Shown here: positions 53,584 to 61,493 of the stretch, one piece after another
How positions within the stretch are numbered: position 1 is the stretch's first letter
Layout of the letters: the number at the start of each line of letters is the position of its first letter
From: JAOPZW01 sp963788935
GTDB taxonomy: Bacteria; Actinomycetota; Thermoleophilia; Solirubrobacterales; Solirubrobacteraceae
DNA length: 64,000 bases
Assembly: GCA_963788935.1 (NCBI GenBank)
Contig: CAWBIM010000004.1
Span: 248,001 to 312,000, forward strand
Direction of reading: 5' to 3'
Made by a program: the position numbers and the translations under genes
Notes under the pieces: generated by a model
The model's database searches: none
Told to the model about the DNA's origin: nothing
The model's input: only the letters and a program-made list of their open reading frames with translations

Positions 53584-55044
53584 TCAGTCGCGCACGTACG
53601 TGGTCACGTGGCGCAGGAACGGCTCCGGGTCGATGCCCCGGCCGGTGGCCGCCTCGACGAGCGGCTCGGTGTCCAATCGGCGGCCGTGGACGTGGACGTG
53701 CTCGGCCAGCCACATCCGGATCGCGGCGGTCTCGCCCACGCTCAGCGCGTCGTCCTGGCTGCCGGCGTCCGCCTCGAGGGCCTCCCACAGCTGGGCGGCG
53801 ATCAGGCAGCCGAGCGCGTAGCTCGGGAAGTAGCCGAACGCGCCGCCCGACCAGTGGACGTCCTGCAGGACGCCGTGCGCGTCGTCGGGGACCTCGACGC
53901 CGAGCAGCCGCCGCATCGCGTCGCTCCACGCCCCCGGGAGGTCGGCGACCTCGAGCGAGCCCTCGATCAGCGCGACCTCGATCTCGAAGCGCAGCACGAT
54001 GTGCAGCGGATAGGTGAGCGGGTCGGCCGACACGCGGATGAGCGACGGCGCGACCGCGACCGTGCCCGCATGGAGGGCGGCGGGGTCGATCGTGAAGCCG
54101 CCGGCGGCCAGCTCGGCGGCGATCACCGGAGCGAACGCGGGGTTGCGCCCGACGTGGTTCTCCCACAGCTTGCTCTGCGACTCGTGCGCGGACATCGACG
54201 TGCCGCGGCCGAGGTTCGTGCGGTCGAGCTCGGCCGGGATCTGGCGCTCGTACAGGCCGTGGCCGTACTCGTGGATCGCGGCCAGGACCGGCTCGAGCTT
54301 CGCGTCCTCCTCGTACCGGGTCGTGATCCGCGTGTCCTGGGCCCCGACCCACGAGGTGAACGGGTGCGGCGAGATGTCGACCCGCCAGCTGTCGGCGGTC
54401 ACGCCGAGCCGCGCGAGCACCGCGTCGACGGCGGCGCGCTGGGCGTCGAGCGGGACGCTCAGGGGCGGGGCGGCCGGCCGCTCGGCGGCCTCCGCGGCGA
54501 GGGCGGACAGCGCGGTCGCGAGCGGATCGAAGATCTCCTTGACCCGGGCGGCGGTCAGGCCGAAGTCGTAGTCGGCGAGCAGCGCGTCGTAGGGGTGCTC
54601 CACGTCGTCGAAGCAGGCGGCGTACGCGCGGGCCAGCTCGACGTTGCGGCGCAGGGCGGGCACGAAGGCGGCGAAGTCGTCCGCGGCCCGGGCGGTCTGC
54701 CACGCCGCCTGGCCCTCGGCCGAGGCCTGCGCGAGGTCGGCCGCGAGGTCCGCGGGGATCCGCCGGGTGCGCTCGAAGTCGCGCCGCGCGAGCCGCACGA
54801 GGTCGCGGTCGAGGTCCGACAGGCCGTCGCCGTCGCCGTCGAGATCGTCGAGCCAGCCGCCGATCGCGTCGGCCGTCGCGCGGTCGTGCGCGAGCCGCTC
54901 GAGCGTCGCGAACATGTGCGCGCGGGCCGGCGCGCCGCCGGGCGGCATCATCGTGCGCTGGTCCCAGCCCGCGAGGCGGGCGAGGGCGGAGAGGTCGGCG
55001 AGCTCGGCGAGCCGGGCGCGCAGGGCGTCGAGGGCGGGCGGCAT
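53584..55044 (-). CDS. Metallocarboxypeptidase of family M32 (carboxypeptidase Taq-like)
   Basis: A 486-residue cytosolic zinc carboxypeptidase that trims C-terminal residues. The HExxH zinc motif is HEYGHGLYE, with the third ligand expected in the following HESQSKLWEN segment, and DQRTMMPPGGAPARA near the start is a family mark. No signal peptide. ATG with TAGGGT 7 nt upstream. It may process peptides imported by the neighbouring ABC system, but that is an inference from proximity only. Confidence 0.92.
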   Translation of the reverse strand: MPPALDALRARLAELADLSALARLAGWDQRTMMPPGGAPARAHMFATLERLAHDRATADAIGGWLDDLDGDGDGLSDLDRDLVRLARRDFERTRRIPADLAADLAQASAEGQAAWQTARAADDFAAFVPALRRNVELARAYAACFDDVEHPYDALLADYDFGLTAARVKEIFDPLATALSALAAEAAERPAAPPLSVPLDAQRAAVDAVLARLGVTADSWRVDISPHPFTSWVGAQDTRITTRYEEDAKLEPVLAAIHEYGHGLYERQIPAELDRTNLGRGTSMSAHESQSKLWENHVGRNPAFAPVIAAELAAGGFTIDPAALHAGTVAVAPSLIRVSADPLTYPLHIVLRFEIEVALIEGSLEVADLPGAWSDAMRRLLGVEVPDDAHGVLQDVHWSGGAFGYFPSYALGCLIAAQLWEALEADAGSQDDALSVGETAAIRMWLAEHVHVHGRRLDTEPLVEAATGRGIDPEPFLRHVTTYVRD

Positions 55045-55105
55045 GCCGCGAACCCTACGGCGGCGTAGATTCCGGGGCCCCGTCCCGCAGGAGAGGCTGA
55101 CCGCG

Positions 55106-56272
55106 ATGGCGCACGAGGTCGAGCAGATCACGGCCTACTCGGAGTTCCAGAACCTGATCTACGCCGGCGGGCAGGCGCCGCCGTACCCGGTGCGCTGGCG
55201 CGAGCTCGAGGCCGCCGCGACGGTGGCGATGACGCCCGAGGCCGCCGACTACGTCGCGGGCGGGGCCGGCGGCGAGGAGACGATGCGCGCCAACCGGGAG
55301 GCCTTCGACCGCTGGCGGATCGTCCCGCGGATGCTGCGCGGCGTGGGCACGCGCGACCTGTCGACGACGATCCTCGACACCGCGCTGCCGGCGCCGCTGC
55401 TCGTCGGACCGGTCGGCGTGCAGCAGATCATCCACCCCGACTGCGAGCGGGCGACGGCGGGCGCCGCGGGCAGCCTGGGCGTGCCGTACGTCCACTCGAC
55501 CGCCGCGAGCACGAGCATCGAGGACGCCGCCGCGGCCGCGGGCGACGGTCCGCGCTGGTTCCAGCTCTACTACCCGACCGACCGCGACCTGGCCCTGAGC
55601 TTCGCCCAGCGCGCGGAGGCCGCGGGCTACTCGGCGATCGTCGTCACGCTCGACACGCTGATCCTCGGCTGGCGTCCGCGCGACCTCGGCCGCGCCTACC
55701 TGCCGTTCCTGCGCGGCATCGGCCTGGCCAACTACACCTCGGACCCGGTCTTCCGCAGCCGCCTCGACGGCGACTCGCCCGAGGCGACGATCGAGCTGTG
55801 GCTGTCGGTGTTCGCCAACCCCGACCTGGGCTGGGCCGACATCACGTGGCTGGCCGAGCGGACCGACCTGCCCGTGCTCGTCAAGGGCGTCAACACGGGC
55901 GAGGACGCGCGGCGCGCGCTCGACGCCGGCGTCCGCGGGCTCATCGTCTCCAACCACGGCGGCCGCCAGCTCGACGGCGCGATCGCGGCGCTCGACGCGC
56001 TCCCCGGCGTGATCGGCGCCGTGCCCGGCGAGGTCCCGGTGCTGTTCGACAGCGGCATCCGGACGGGCGCCGACGCGGTCAAGGCGCTCGCCCTCGGCGC
56101 GCGGGCCGTGCTCGTCGCCCGCCCCGCGATGTGGGGGCTCGCGCTCGGCGGCGAGGAGGGCGTGCGCCACGTCCTGCGCACGCTCCTCGGCGAGCTCGAC
56201 AACACGCTGGCGATGGCGGGGTACCGCAGCCACCACGAGCTCGCGCCCGGGTCGCTGGCCCCCCGCCCGTAG
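55106..56272 (+). CDS. FMN-dependent alpha-hydroxy acid oxidase
   Basis: A 388-residue TIM-barrel flavoprotein that oxidises L-2-hydroxy acids such as lactate, mandelate or glycolate. It has a short helical N-terminus, YVAGGAGGEETMRANREAFDRW, the FMN and substrate-binding parts LLVGPVGVQQIIHPD, LVKGVNTGEDARRA and the catalytic SNHGGRQLDG, then DSGIRTGADAVKALALGARAVLVARP. Closest in pattern to lactate oxidase/lactate monooxygenase. ATG with GGAGAGG upstream; divergent from M32. Confidence 0.9.
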   Translation: MAHEVEQITAYSEFQNLIYAGGQAPPYPVRWRELEAAATVAMTPEAADYVAGGAGGEETMRANREAFDRWRIVPRMLRGVGTRDLSTTILDTALPAPLLVGPVGVQQIIHPDCERATAGAAGSLGVPYVHSTAASTSIEDAAAAAGDGPRWFQLYYPTDRDLALSFAQRAEAAGYSAIVVTLDTLILGWRPRDLGRAYLPFLRGIGLANYTSDPVFRSRLDGDSPEATIELWLSVFANPDLGWADITWLAERTDLPVLVKGVNTGEDARRALDAGVRGLIVSNHGGRQLDGAIAALDALPGVIGAVPGEVPVLFDSGIRTGADAVKALALGARAVLVARPAMWGLALGGEEGVRHVLRTLLGELDNTLAMAGYRSHHELAPGSLAPRP

Positions 56273-56281
56273 CGGCCGCGC

Positions 56282-57832
56282 CTACGCGGCGGCCGCCGCC
56301 CGCGCGCTCGGCTCGAGGTCGCCGCGCACCGTCTCGTAGGCGTGCCCGGCGCGCAGGACGGTCGCGTCGTCCCACGGGCGGCCGACGAGCATGAGCCCGA
56401 CCGGCAGGCCGTCGGCGAACGCGCACGGCACGCTCAGCGCCGGGTTGCCCGTGACGTCGAACGGCGCGGTGTTCGCGATGTTCGACAGCGCCGCCGTGAG
56501 GACGTCGGCGATCGACGCGCCGGGCGGCGGGATCCGCATCGCCTTCATCGGCGTCGTCGGCAGCGCGAGGACGTCGACGCGCTCGAGCGCCGCGCCGTAC
56601 GCGTCACGCAGCCGTCGGCCCAGGTTCTGGCCCTTGGCGTAGTAGTGGTGGTTGTAGCGCTCGGAGAGGTAGCGGCCGAGCAGCATCGTGAGCTTCACCG
56701 TCACCGAGTAGTCCTGGGCGCGCATCCGGCGCGCGCGGCCGTAGAAGTCGACGAGGTCGGTGGTGTAGTGGCCCTTGTGGTTCGTGCCGAACGCGTCGCC
56801 GAGGACCATGAGGTCGGTGGCGCCCTCCATCGCGACGGCGTTCCAGATCGCGAGGCCGTCGCTGTGCAGCGGCACGGAGACCTCCTCGACCGTCGCGCCC
56901 GCGGCGGCCAGGGCCTCGGCGGCGTCGCGGACGGCGGCGTCGACGTCGGCCTCGGACATGCCGTCGCGCTCGAAGCCCTCGCGCAGGAGGCCGACGCGCA
57001 GGCCGTCGGGGCCGCGGTCGAGGCCGTCCACGTAGGGCGTGACCTGGACGCCGACCTGGCGCGGGTCGAGGCCGTCCTCGCCGGCGAGCACCTCGAGCGC
57101 GGCCGCGCAGTCGGCCACCGAGCGCGCCATCGGCCCGACGTGGTCGATCGTCAGCTCGATCGGGAAGATGCCGGTGTAGGGGACGAGGCCGAACGTCGGC
57201 TTGTGCCCGACGCACCCGCTCCAGGACGCGGGCAGGCGGATCGAGCCGCCCTGGTCGCCGCCGAGGGCGAGGTCGGCCTGGCCGGTGACGAGGACCGCGG
57301 CGCTGCCGTTGGAGGACGAGCCGCACAGGTAGGCGGCGTCGTGCGGGTTCGTGGGCTGCGGGTCGGGGTAGCCGGTCAGCCCGCCGCCGTCGAAGCAGAA
57401 CGCCGGGACCGCGGTCTTGCCGACGATCTCGGCGCCCGCGTCGAGCAGGCGCGTCACGACCGTCGCGTCCTCGCGCGGGACGTAGCCCTCCATGATCGGC
57501 GAGCCGTTGAGCATCGGGATGCCGGCGACGCAGACGTTGTCCTTGATGCCCACGCGCTTGCCGGCGAGCGGGCCCTCGGCCGCGCCCGGGATCGAGCACT
57601 TCCAGCTCCAGCCGTTGGAGGGGTTGTCCGCGCCGGTCGGCCGGTGGCCGAGGTCGGCGCGCGGATACTTCACCGGCAGGTGCTCGTCGGGCAGCTCGTC
57701 GAGGCGGGTGAAGCCGGCGAGCGTCGCCGGCGCCGCCGCCGCGAACGTCTCGAGCTCCTCGTCGGAGAGCGTGAGGTCGAACTGCGCGGCGAGGCGCTGC
57801 AGCTCCTGGCGCGAGGGCGGTTGGACCGGCAC
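56282..57832 (-). CDS. Amidase-signature family hydrolase
   Basis: A 516-residue amidase of the Ser-cis-Ser-Lys type. Lys97 is in VGIKDNVCVAG, the glycine/serine signature is CGSSSNGSAAVLVTGQADLALGGDQGGSIRLPAS (usually GGSSGGSAAA), and the C-terminal ALPTTPMKAM and GNPALSVPC segments follow. It hydrolyses a small amide; too little is conserved to name the substrate. It lacks the GatA companions GatB and GatC nearby, so it is not the tRNA amidotransferase subunit. GTG start with AGGAGG. Convergent with the hydroxy-acid oxidase. Confidence 0.88.
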   Translation of the reverse strand: MPVQPPSRQELQRLAAQFDLTLSDEELETFAAAAPATLAGFTRLDELPDEHLPVKYPRADLGHRPTGADNPSNGWSWKCSIPGAAEGPLAGKRVGIKDNVCVAGIPMLNGSPIMEGYVPREDATVVTRLLDAGAEIVGKTAVPAFCFDGGGLTGYPDPQPTNPHDAAYLCGSSSNGSAAVLVTGQADLALGGDQGGSIRLPASWSGCVGHKPTFGLVPYTGIFPIELTIDHVGPMARSVADCAAALEVLAGEDGLDPRQVGVQVTPYVDGLDRGPDGLRVGLLREGFERDGMSEADVDAAVRDAAEALAAAGATVEEVSVPLHSDGLAIWNAVAMEGATDLMVLGDAFGTNHKGHYTTDLVDFYGRARRMRAQDYSVTVKLTMLLGRYLSERYNHHYYAKGQNLGRRLRDAYGAALERVDVLALPTTPMKAMRIPPPGASIADVLTAALSNIANTAPFDVTGNPALSVPCAFADGLPVGLMLVGRPWDDATVLRAGHAYETVRGDLEPSARAAAAA

Positions 57833-57907
57833 GGCGACCTCCTGCGGGGTGGCGGACGGGGGCGCCTGCGACCGTAGTCGCGCGCCGCCGGGTCCGCAAC
57901 GGCGGCG

Positions 57908-58033
57908 TCAGATCTGGGGCGGCGCGGGGTCCGGGGGAGAAGGCGGGCCGGGCTCCGGCGTCGGGCTCGGCGGCGCCGGGTCGGGCGTCGGCGGGGAGGG
58001 CATCGGGTCGGGCGTGGGGCTCGGGATCGTCAT
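57908..58033 (-). CDS. 41-residue proline-rich micro-protein
   Basis: A 41-codon frame with 21 prolines (TIPSPTPDPMPSPPTPDP in its first half), ending PAPPQI. The ATG at 58033 has a good GAGGAGG ribosome site 9 nt upstream and follows the baeRF stop by 19 nt on the same strand. Proline plus small polar residues, no hydrophobic core: it should be unfolded and bind partners. Proline runs (PP, PPSPP) tend to stall ribosomes, which is notable directly after a release-factor-like gene. I do not recognise a family. Confidence 0.55.
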   Translation of the reverse strand: MTIPSPTPDPMPSPPTPDPAPPSPTPEPGPPSPPDPAPPQI

Positions 58034-58052
58034 GCGACGGGCCTCCTCGGGG

Positions 58053-59201
58053 TCAGAAGCGCAGGATCGCGGCGATGTGGCCGTGCGAGGCGAGCTCCGG
58101 GCGGTCGCGCAGCACGTGCACGTCGGCCGACTGGGTGATCACGCGCTCGATGACCACCTCGACGATGTCGTCGCGGCGCTCGACCGGCGTGCCGTCGGCC
58201 TGGCACTCGGAGAAACCCTTGCCGCCGAGCCAGCCGCACTGCGGGCAGACGACCCCGGCGGAGCTGTAGCCCTGGTCGACGAGCAGCGCCTCGACCCGCT
58301 GCTCGTGCGTGGCGATGAGGACGTCGGACAGCCCGGTGGCGGCGCGGCCGTTGGTGCCGAAGGCCTCGGCGAGGCGGGCGAGGGCCCGGTCGTCGCGCTC
58401 GGCGCGGGCGGCCTCGATGCGCTCCGCGGCGCAGCGGCGCACGTCCTCGACGGAGCTGTTCTCCACGTCGATGTCGATCCGCCCGGCGAGGCGCTCGCGC
58501 AGGTAGGGATGCAGTACGCCCTCGAAGTCGGCGAGCGTCTCGGCCGGGCCGCCGACGAGCAGGCCCTCGGGCAGCTTGCGCTTCATGCGGTCGAAGACGA
58601 CCTCGGCCGTGTGCTTGAGGTGGTCCTGGACGTCCTTGTCGACCGAGCGCTGATAGTTGGCCTGCGACCAGCCGCCCTGATCGTGGCGGTTGCGGACGCC
58701 GTCGTCGATGAGCGCGATCTCGTCGAGCGCGTCGCTCGAGCCGCAGAACAGCCGCGCCGTGCGGCGGTTGACGAGGACCACGCACCAGTACCCGGGCGGC
58801 CCGATGAGCGACAGCGGCGCGACGTAGGGCGTGTCGGAGATGACCGGGTCGTGGTCGATCGGCTCGGCCAGGCGCAGGACCTCGAACAACCCCGCGGCGG
58901 AGGCGGAGAAGATCGCGAGGCCGTGCGCGCCCTTCGTGCCCGCGCCGTTCCCGAGCTCGCTCGCGACGCGCTCGAGGTCGCTGCGCAGCGACTCCTTCTG
59001 TTCGTGGGTGAGGCGCTCCGACTCCTCGCGCACGAGGCGGCCCGCGCGGTCGAGGATCGAGCGCACCTCGGTGCTCCGCGCCGCCGGCGTGGCGAACTCG
59101 CGCGGGTCGAGGTTGACGAAGAGGGAGAGCACCTTCACGTCGCCGACGCGGGTTTCGGCCAGCTCACGCAGGCGTTCGCGGGTGATGTCGTTGACCTGCA
59201 T
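58053..59201 (-). CDS. baeRF-family (bacterial archaeo-eukaryotic release-factor-like) protein
   Basis: A 382-residue protein related to eukaryotic eRF1/Pelota, of the bacterial baeRF group thought to work on ribosomes, stalled peptides or mRNA rescue. Parts seen: VLSLFVNLDPREFATPAARSTEV near the N-terminus, HGLAIFSASAAGLFEVLRL, VVLVNRRTARLFCG, and GPAETLADFEGVLHPYLRERLAGR in the central domain, followed by a VCPQCGWLGGKGFSECQADG ribbon near the end. TAGTGT lies 7 nt before the ATG at 59201. Divergent from the BON-domain gene. Confidence 0.8.
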   Translation of the reverse strand: MQVNDITRERLRELAETRVGDVKVLSLFVNLDPREFATPAARSTEVRSILDRAGRLVREESERLTHEQKESLRSDLERVASELGNGAGTKGAHGLAIFSASAAGLFEVLRLAEPIDHDPVISDTPYVAPLSLIGPPGYWCVVLVNRRTARLFCGSSDALDEIALIDDGVRNRHDQGGWSQANYQRSVDKDVQDHLKHTAEVVFDRMKRKLPEGLLVGGPAETLADFEGVLHPYLRERLAGRIDIDVENSSVEDVRRCAAERIEAARAERDDRALARLAEAFGTNGRAATGLSDVLIATHEQRVEALLVDQGYSSAGVVCPQCGWLGGKGFSECQADGTPVERRDDIVEVVIERVITQSADVHVLRDRPELASHGHIAAILRF

Positions 59202-59281
59202 GAACCCGACACTACCCCTGCGTCCCATCGGGTACGCCGCGGGGAGGAACCCATCCCCGACCATCGTGAGGCGATGCCCTG

Positions 59282-59770
59282 ATGTCGAAACTGACCACGT
59301 TCGTCGCGGGTGCCGGAGTCGGCGCTGCAGCGGCCTACTTTCTGGACAACACCTCCGGCACCCGGCGCCGCAAGATCGCCGCCGACAAGGCCGGCCGGTT
59401 CACGCGCGAGGGCGCGGGGACGGTGACCGGCGCCGCCCAGTCCGCGGGCGCGCAGGCCAAGGGCGTCGCCGCGAAGGCGCAGCACGTCGCGACCGGCGGC
59501 GACAACGCGCCGGGCGACGACAACACGCTCAAGGCGAAGGTCGAGAGCGAGGTCTTCCGCGACGCGGACGCCCCGAAGGGCAGCGTCGACATCTCCGTCG
59601 CGAACGGCATCGTCGAGCTCCGCGGCCAGGTCAGCGACCAGGCCCAGGCCGAGGCGCTCGAGATGAAGACCCGCATGGTGAGCGGCGTCAAGGACGTCCG
59701 CAACCTGCTGCACCTCCCGGGCGAGACGCCGCCGAACATCGTCGGCACGCCCGGCGTGTCGTCCTCCTAG
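59282..59770 (+). CDS. YtxH-like/BON-domain protein
   Basis: A 162-residue protein. The first 25 residues are a hydrophobic anchor (LTTFVAGAGVGAAAAYFL) followed by a short RRRK cluster, as in YtxH-like proteins. A linker rich in Ala and Gly leads to a BON domain (residues 82-150: LKAKVESEVFRDADAPKGSVDISVANGIVELRGQVSD...MVSGVKDVRNLLHLPGE). BON domains bind phospholipid membranes and often serve in osmotic or envelope stress. The ATG at 59282 has no clear ribosome site. Confidence 0.85.
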   Translation: MSKLTTFVAGAGVGAAAAYFLDNTSGTRRRKIAADKAGRFTREGAGTVTGAAQSAGAQAKGVAAKAQHVATGGDNAPGDDNTLKAKVESEVFRDADAPKGSVDISVANGIVELRGQVSDQAQAEALEMKTRMVSGVKDVRNLLHLPGETPPNIVGTPGVSSS

Positions 59771-59808
59771 CCGCGACGGCCGTGCCGTGAGCGCCCGCTA
59801 CCGGGCGC

Positions 59809-60117
59809 TCACGACGGCGGCGGCGCCGGCGGGCGCCACGGCTCGCCCGGCACGCGCGCGGGCGGCGTCCAGCCGTGGCCCTCGGCCGTCATCTTCAGCG
59901 CGTGCATCGCGCGCTCCTTGGCCTCCCACGGCAGGCGGCGGTAGAGCGGCACGAACACGTAGCGCCAGAACGCGCCGCCGGGCGGGCGGTACGGGGCGGA
60001 GGTCGACGCCGGGTGGTCGCGGCGCAGGTCCTCCATCGCCGCGAGCCGCAGGTGCAGCTCGGCCTGCTCGCGCAGCCGCTGCTGGGCCTTCGCGACGCCC
60101 GCGGGCACGCCGCTCAC
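59809..60117 (-). CDS. Hypothetical 102-residue protein downstream of the flavoprotein
   Basis: The GTG overlaps the TGA of the flavin oxidoreductase (GTGA at 60114-60117), giving 102 residues. An amphipathic helix (VAKAQQRLREQAELHLRLAAMEDLR) is followed by RPPGGAFWRYVFVPLYRRLPWEAKERAMHALKM, with no recognised domain. FWRYVFVPLYRRLPW might contact a membrane or a partner. It ends with a proline-rich tail. Last gene of the minus-strand operon with the flavoprotein and the aminotransferase-like gene. Confidence 0.7.
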   Translation of the reverse strand: MSGVPAGVAKAQQRLREQAELHLRLAAMEDLRRDHPASTSAPYRPPGGAFWRYVFVPLYRRLPWEAKERAMHALKMTAEGHGWTPPARVPGEPWRPPAPPPS

Positions 60118-61493
60118 GCCGGGACCTTCGGCGCCGGCGCGGGCGGATGGACGATGCCGCCGCCCTTGCGCAGCTCGGCGAGCCCGTTCTGCGCCGCGAT
60201 CGCGATCGGCTCGAACAGCGCGCCGATCGGCGGCGAGTAGATGTTCTCCATCCACGCGAAGTCCTCGAGCGTCGCGCCGCGCTTGGCCGCGAACGCGAGG
60301 AAGTCGCAGCGCTCCTTGACGCCCTCGCCGCCGTGGACCTGGCCGCCGATCAGGCGCAGCGTGCCGGGCTCGGCGAGGAGCTTGACGTGGGTGCGCGTGG
60401 CGCCGGGGAAGTACCGCGCCCGCGACACGCCGACGCCCTTGGCCAGCACGTAGGGGACGCCCATCGCCGAGGCGAGCGTCTCGCCGAGCGAGAAGCCGCC
60501 GATCGTGTAGTCGCCCGCGACGAGGCCCCACGGCACCCACACCGGGTCGTAGGTGCGGTCGTCGCCCGCGGCGTTCGCGCCGGCCGTGCGGCCCTGGGCG
60601 TAGGCGTGCGATCCGGTGAGCCCGCGGATCGGGATCATCGTCAGCCCGTGGGGGACCTCGATCGCGTCGCCGCCGGCCCAGACGCCGTCGTGCGGGGTGC
60701 GCATGTGGTCGTCGACGATCAGCCCGCCGGTCGTGCCGACCGGGAGCCCCGCGGCGGCGGCGAGCGCCGTGTTCGGCATCTTGTGCAGGCAGACGATCAC
60801 GACGTCGCAGGCGATCTCGCCGGCCGAGGTCGCGACCGCGCGGACGTGGTCCTCGCCGAGGAACGCCTCGACGGCGGTGCCGAGGTGGAGCGTCACGCCG
60901 CGGTCGGTCAGGGACTTGTGGACCGGTTCGGCGACGTCGGGGTCGAGGACCTCGTGCAGCGCCCACGGCCCCTCGTCGATGAAGTGCACCTCGAGGCCGC
61001 GGTGGCCGAGGTTGCCCGCCATCTCGACGCCCAGCGGGGTCGCGCCGATGACCGCGACGGTCTTGACGGAGTCGAGCAGCTTGTCGAACTCCATCGCCTT
61101 GCGGATGTTCTTGACGTAGTGCAGGCCCTCGAGGTTCGCCCCGGGGACGTCGGGCTTCTCCCACACGAAGCCCGTCGCGACGATGAGCTTGTCGAAGCCC
61201 TCGTGCTGGTTGCGCGCGGTGACGACCCCGCGGTCGAGGTCGAGGTCGGTGATGACCGTCTCCATGCGCATGTCGAGGCCGTCGGCGACGTAGCGCTCGA
61301 CGGTCGACAGGAACAGGTCCTCGAAGCGCGGGATCTCGCCGCCGTGCACGAACGGGATCCCGCACGGCGAGTAGGCGATGTCCTCGAACTCGGTGTACAG
61401 CGACACCTTCAGGTCGGGGTTGACGCGCTTCGCGGTCGTCGCCGCGGAGATCCCCGCGCCGCCGCCGCCGATCACGATGAGCCGCTCGGTCAT
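60114..61493 (-). CDS. FAD-dependent NAD(P)H oxidoreductase, CoA-disulfide reductase-like
   Basis: A 459-residue two-dinucleotide-binding flavoprotein. FAD site IVIGGGGAGISAATTAKRVNPD, active-site cysteine in AYSPCGIPF at about residue 45 (the single redox Cys of CoA-disulfide reductases and NADH oxidases), an NAD(P) site VAVIGATPLGVEMAGNLGHRG and C-terminal WAGGDAIEV. It should reduce disulfides or peroxide-like substrates with NAD(P)H. Co-translated (ATGA at 61490-61493) with the aminotransferase-fold gene, so it may recycle a cofactor or oxidise that enzyme's product. Confidence 0.88.
   Translation of the reverse strand: MTERLIVIGGGGAGISAATTAKRVNPDLKVSLYTEFEDIAYSPCGIPFVHGGEIPRFEDLFLSTVERYVADGLDMRMETVITDLDLDRGVVTARNQHEGFDKLIVATGFVWEKPDVPGANLEGLHYVKNIRKAMEFDKLLDSVKTVAVIGATPLGVEMAGNLGHRGLEVHFIDEGPWALHEVLDPDVAEPVHKSLTDRGVTLHLGTAVEAFLGEDHVRAVATSAGEIACDVVIVCLHKMPNTALAAAAGLPVGTTGGLIVDDHMRTPHDGVWAGGDAIEVPHGLTMIPIRGLTGSHAYAQGRTAGANAAGDDRTYDPVWVPWGLVAGDYTIGGFSLGETLASAMGVPYVLAKGVGVSRARYFPGATRTHVKLLAEPGTLRLIGGQVHGGEGVKERCDFLAFAAKRGATLEDFAWMENIYSPPIGALFEPIAIAAQNGLAELRKGGGIVHPPAPAPKVPA

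Noticed and set aside
56282..57832. GatA subunit of the tRNA amidotransferase
   Set aside because: The serine/glycine signature is altered (CGSSSNGSA) and gatB and gatC are not adjacent; a general amidase fits better.
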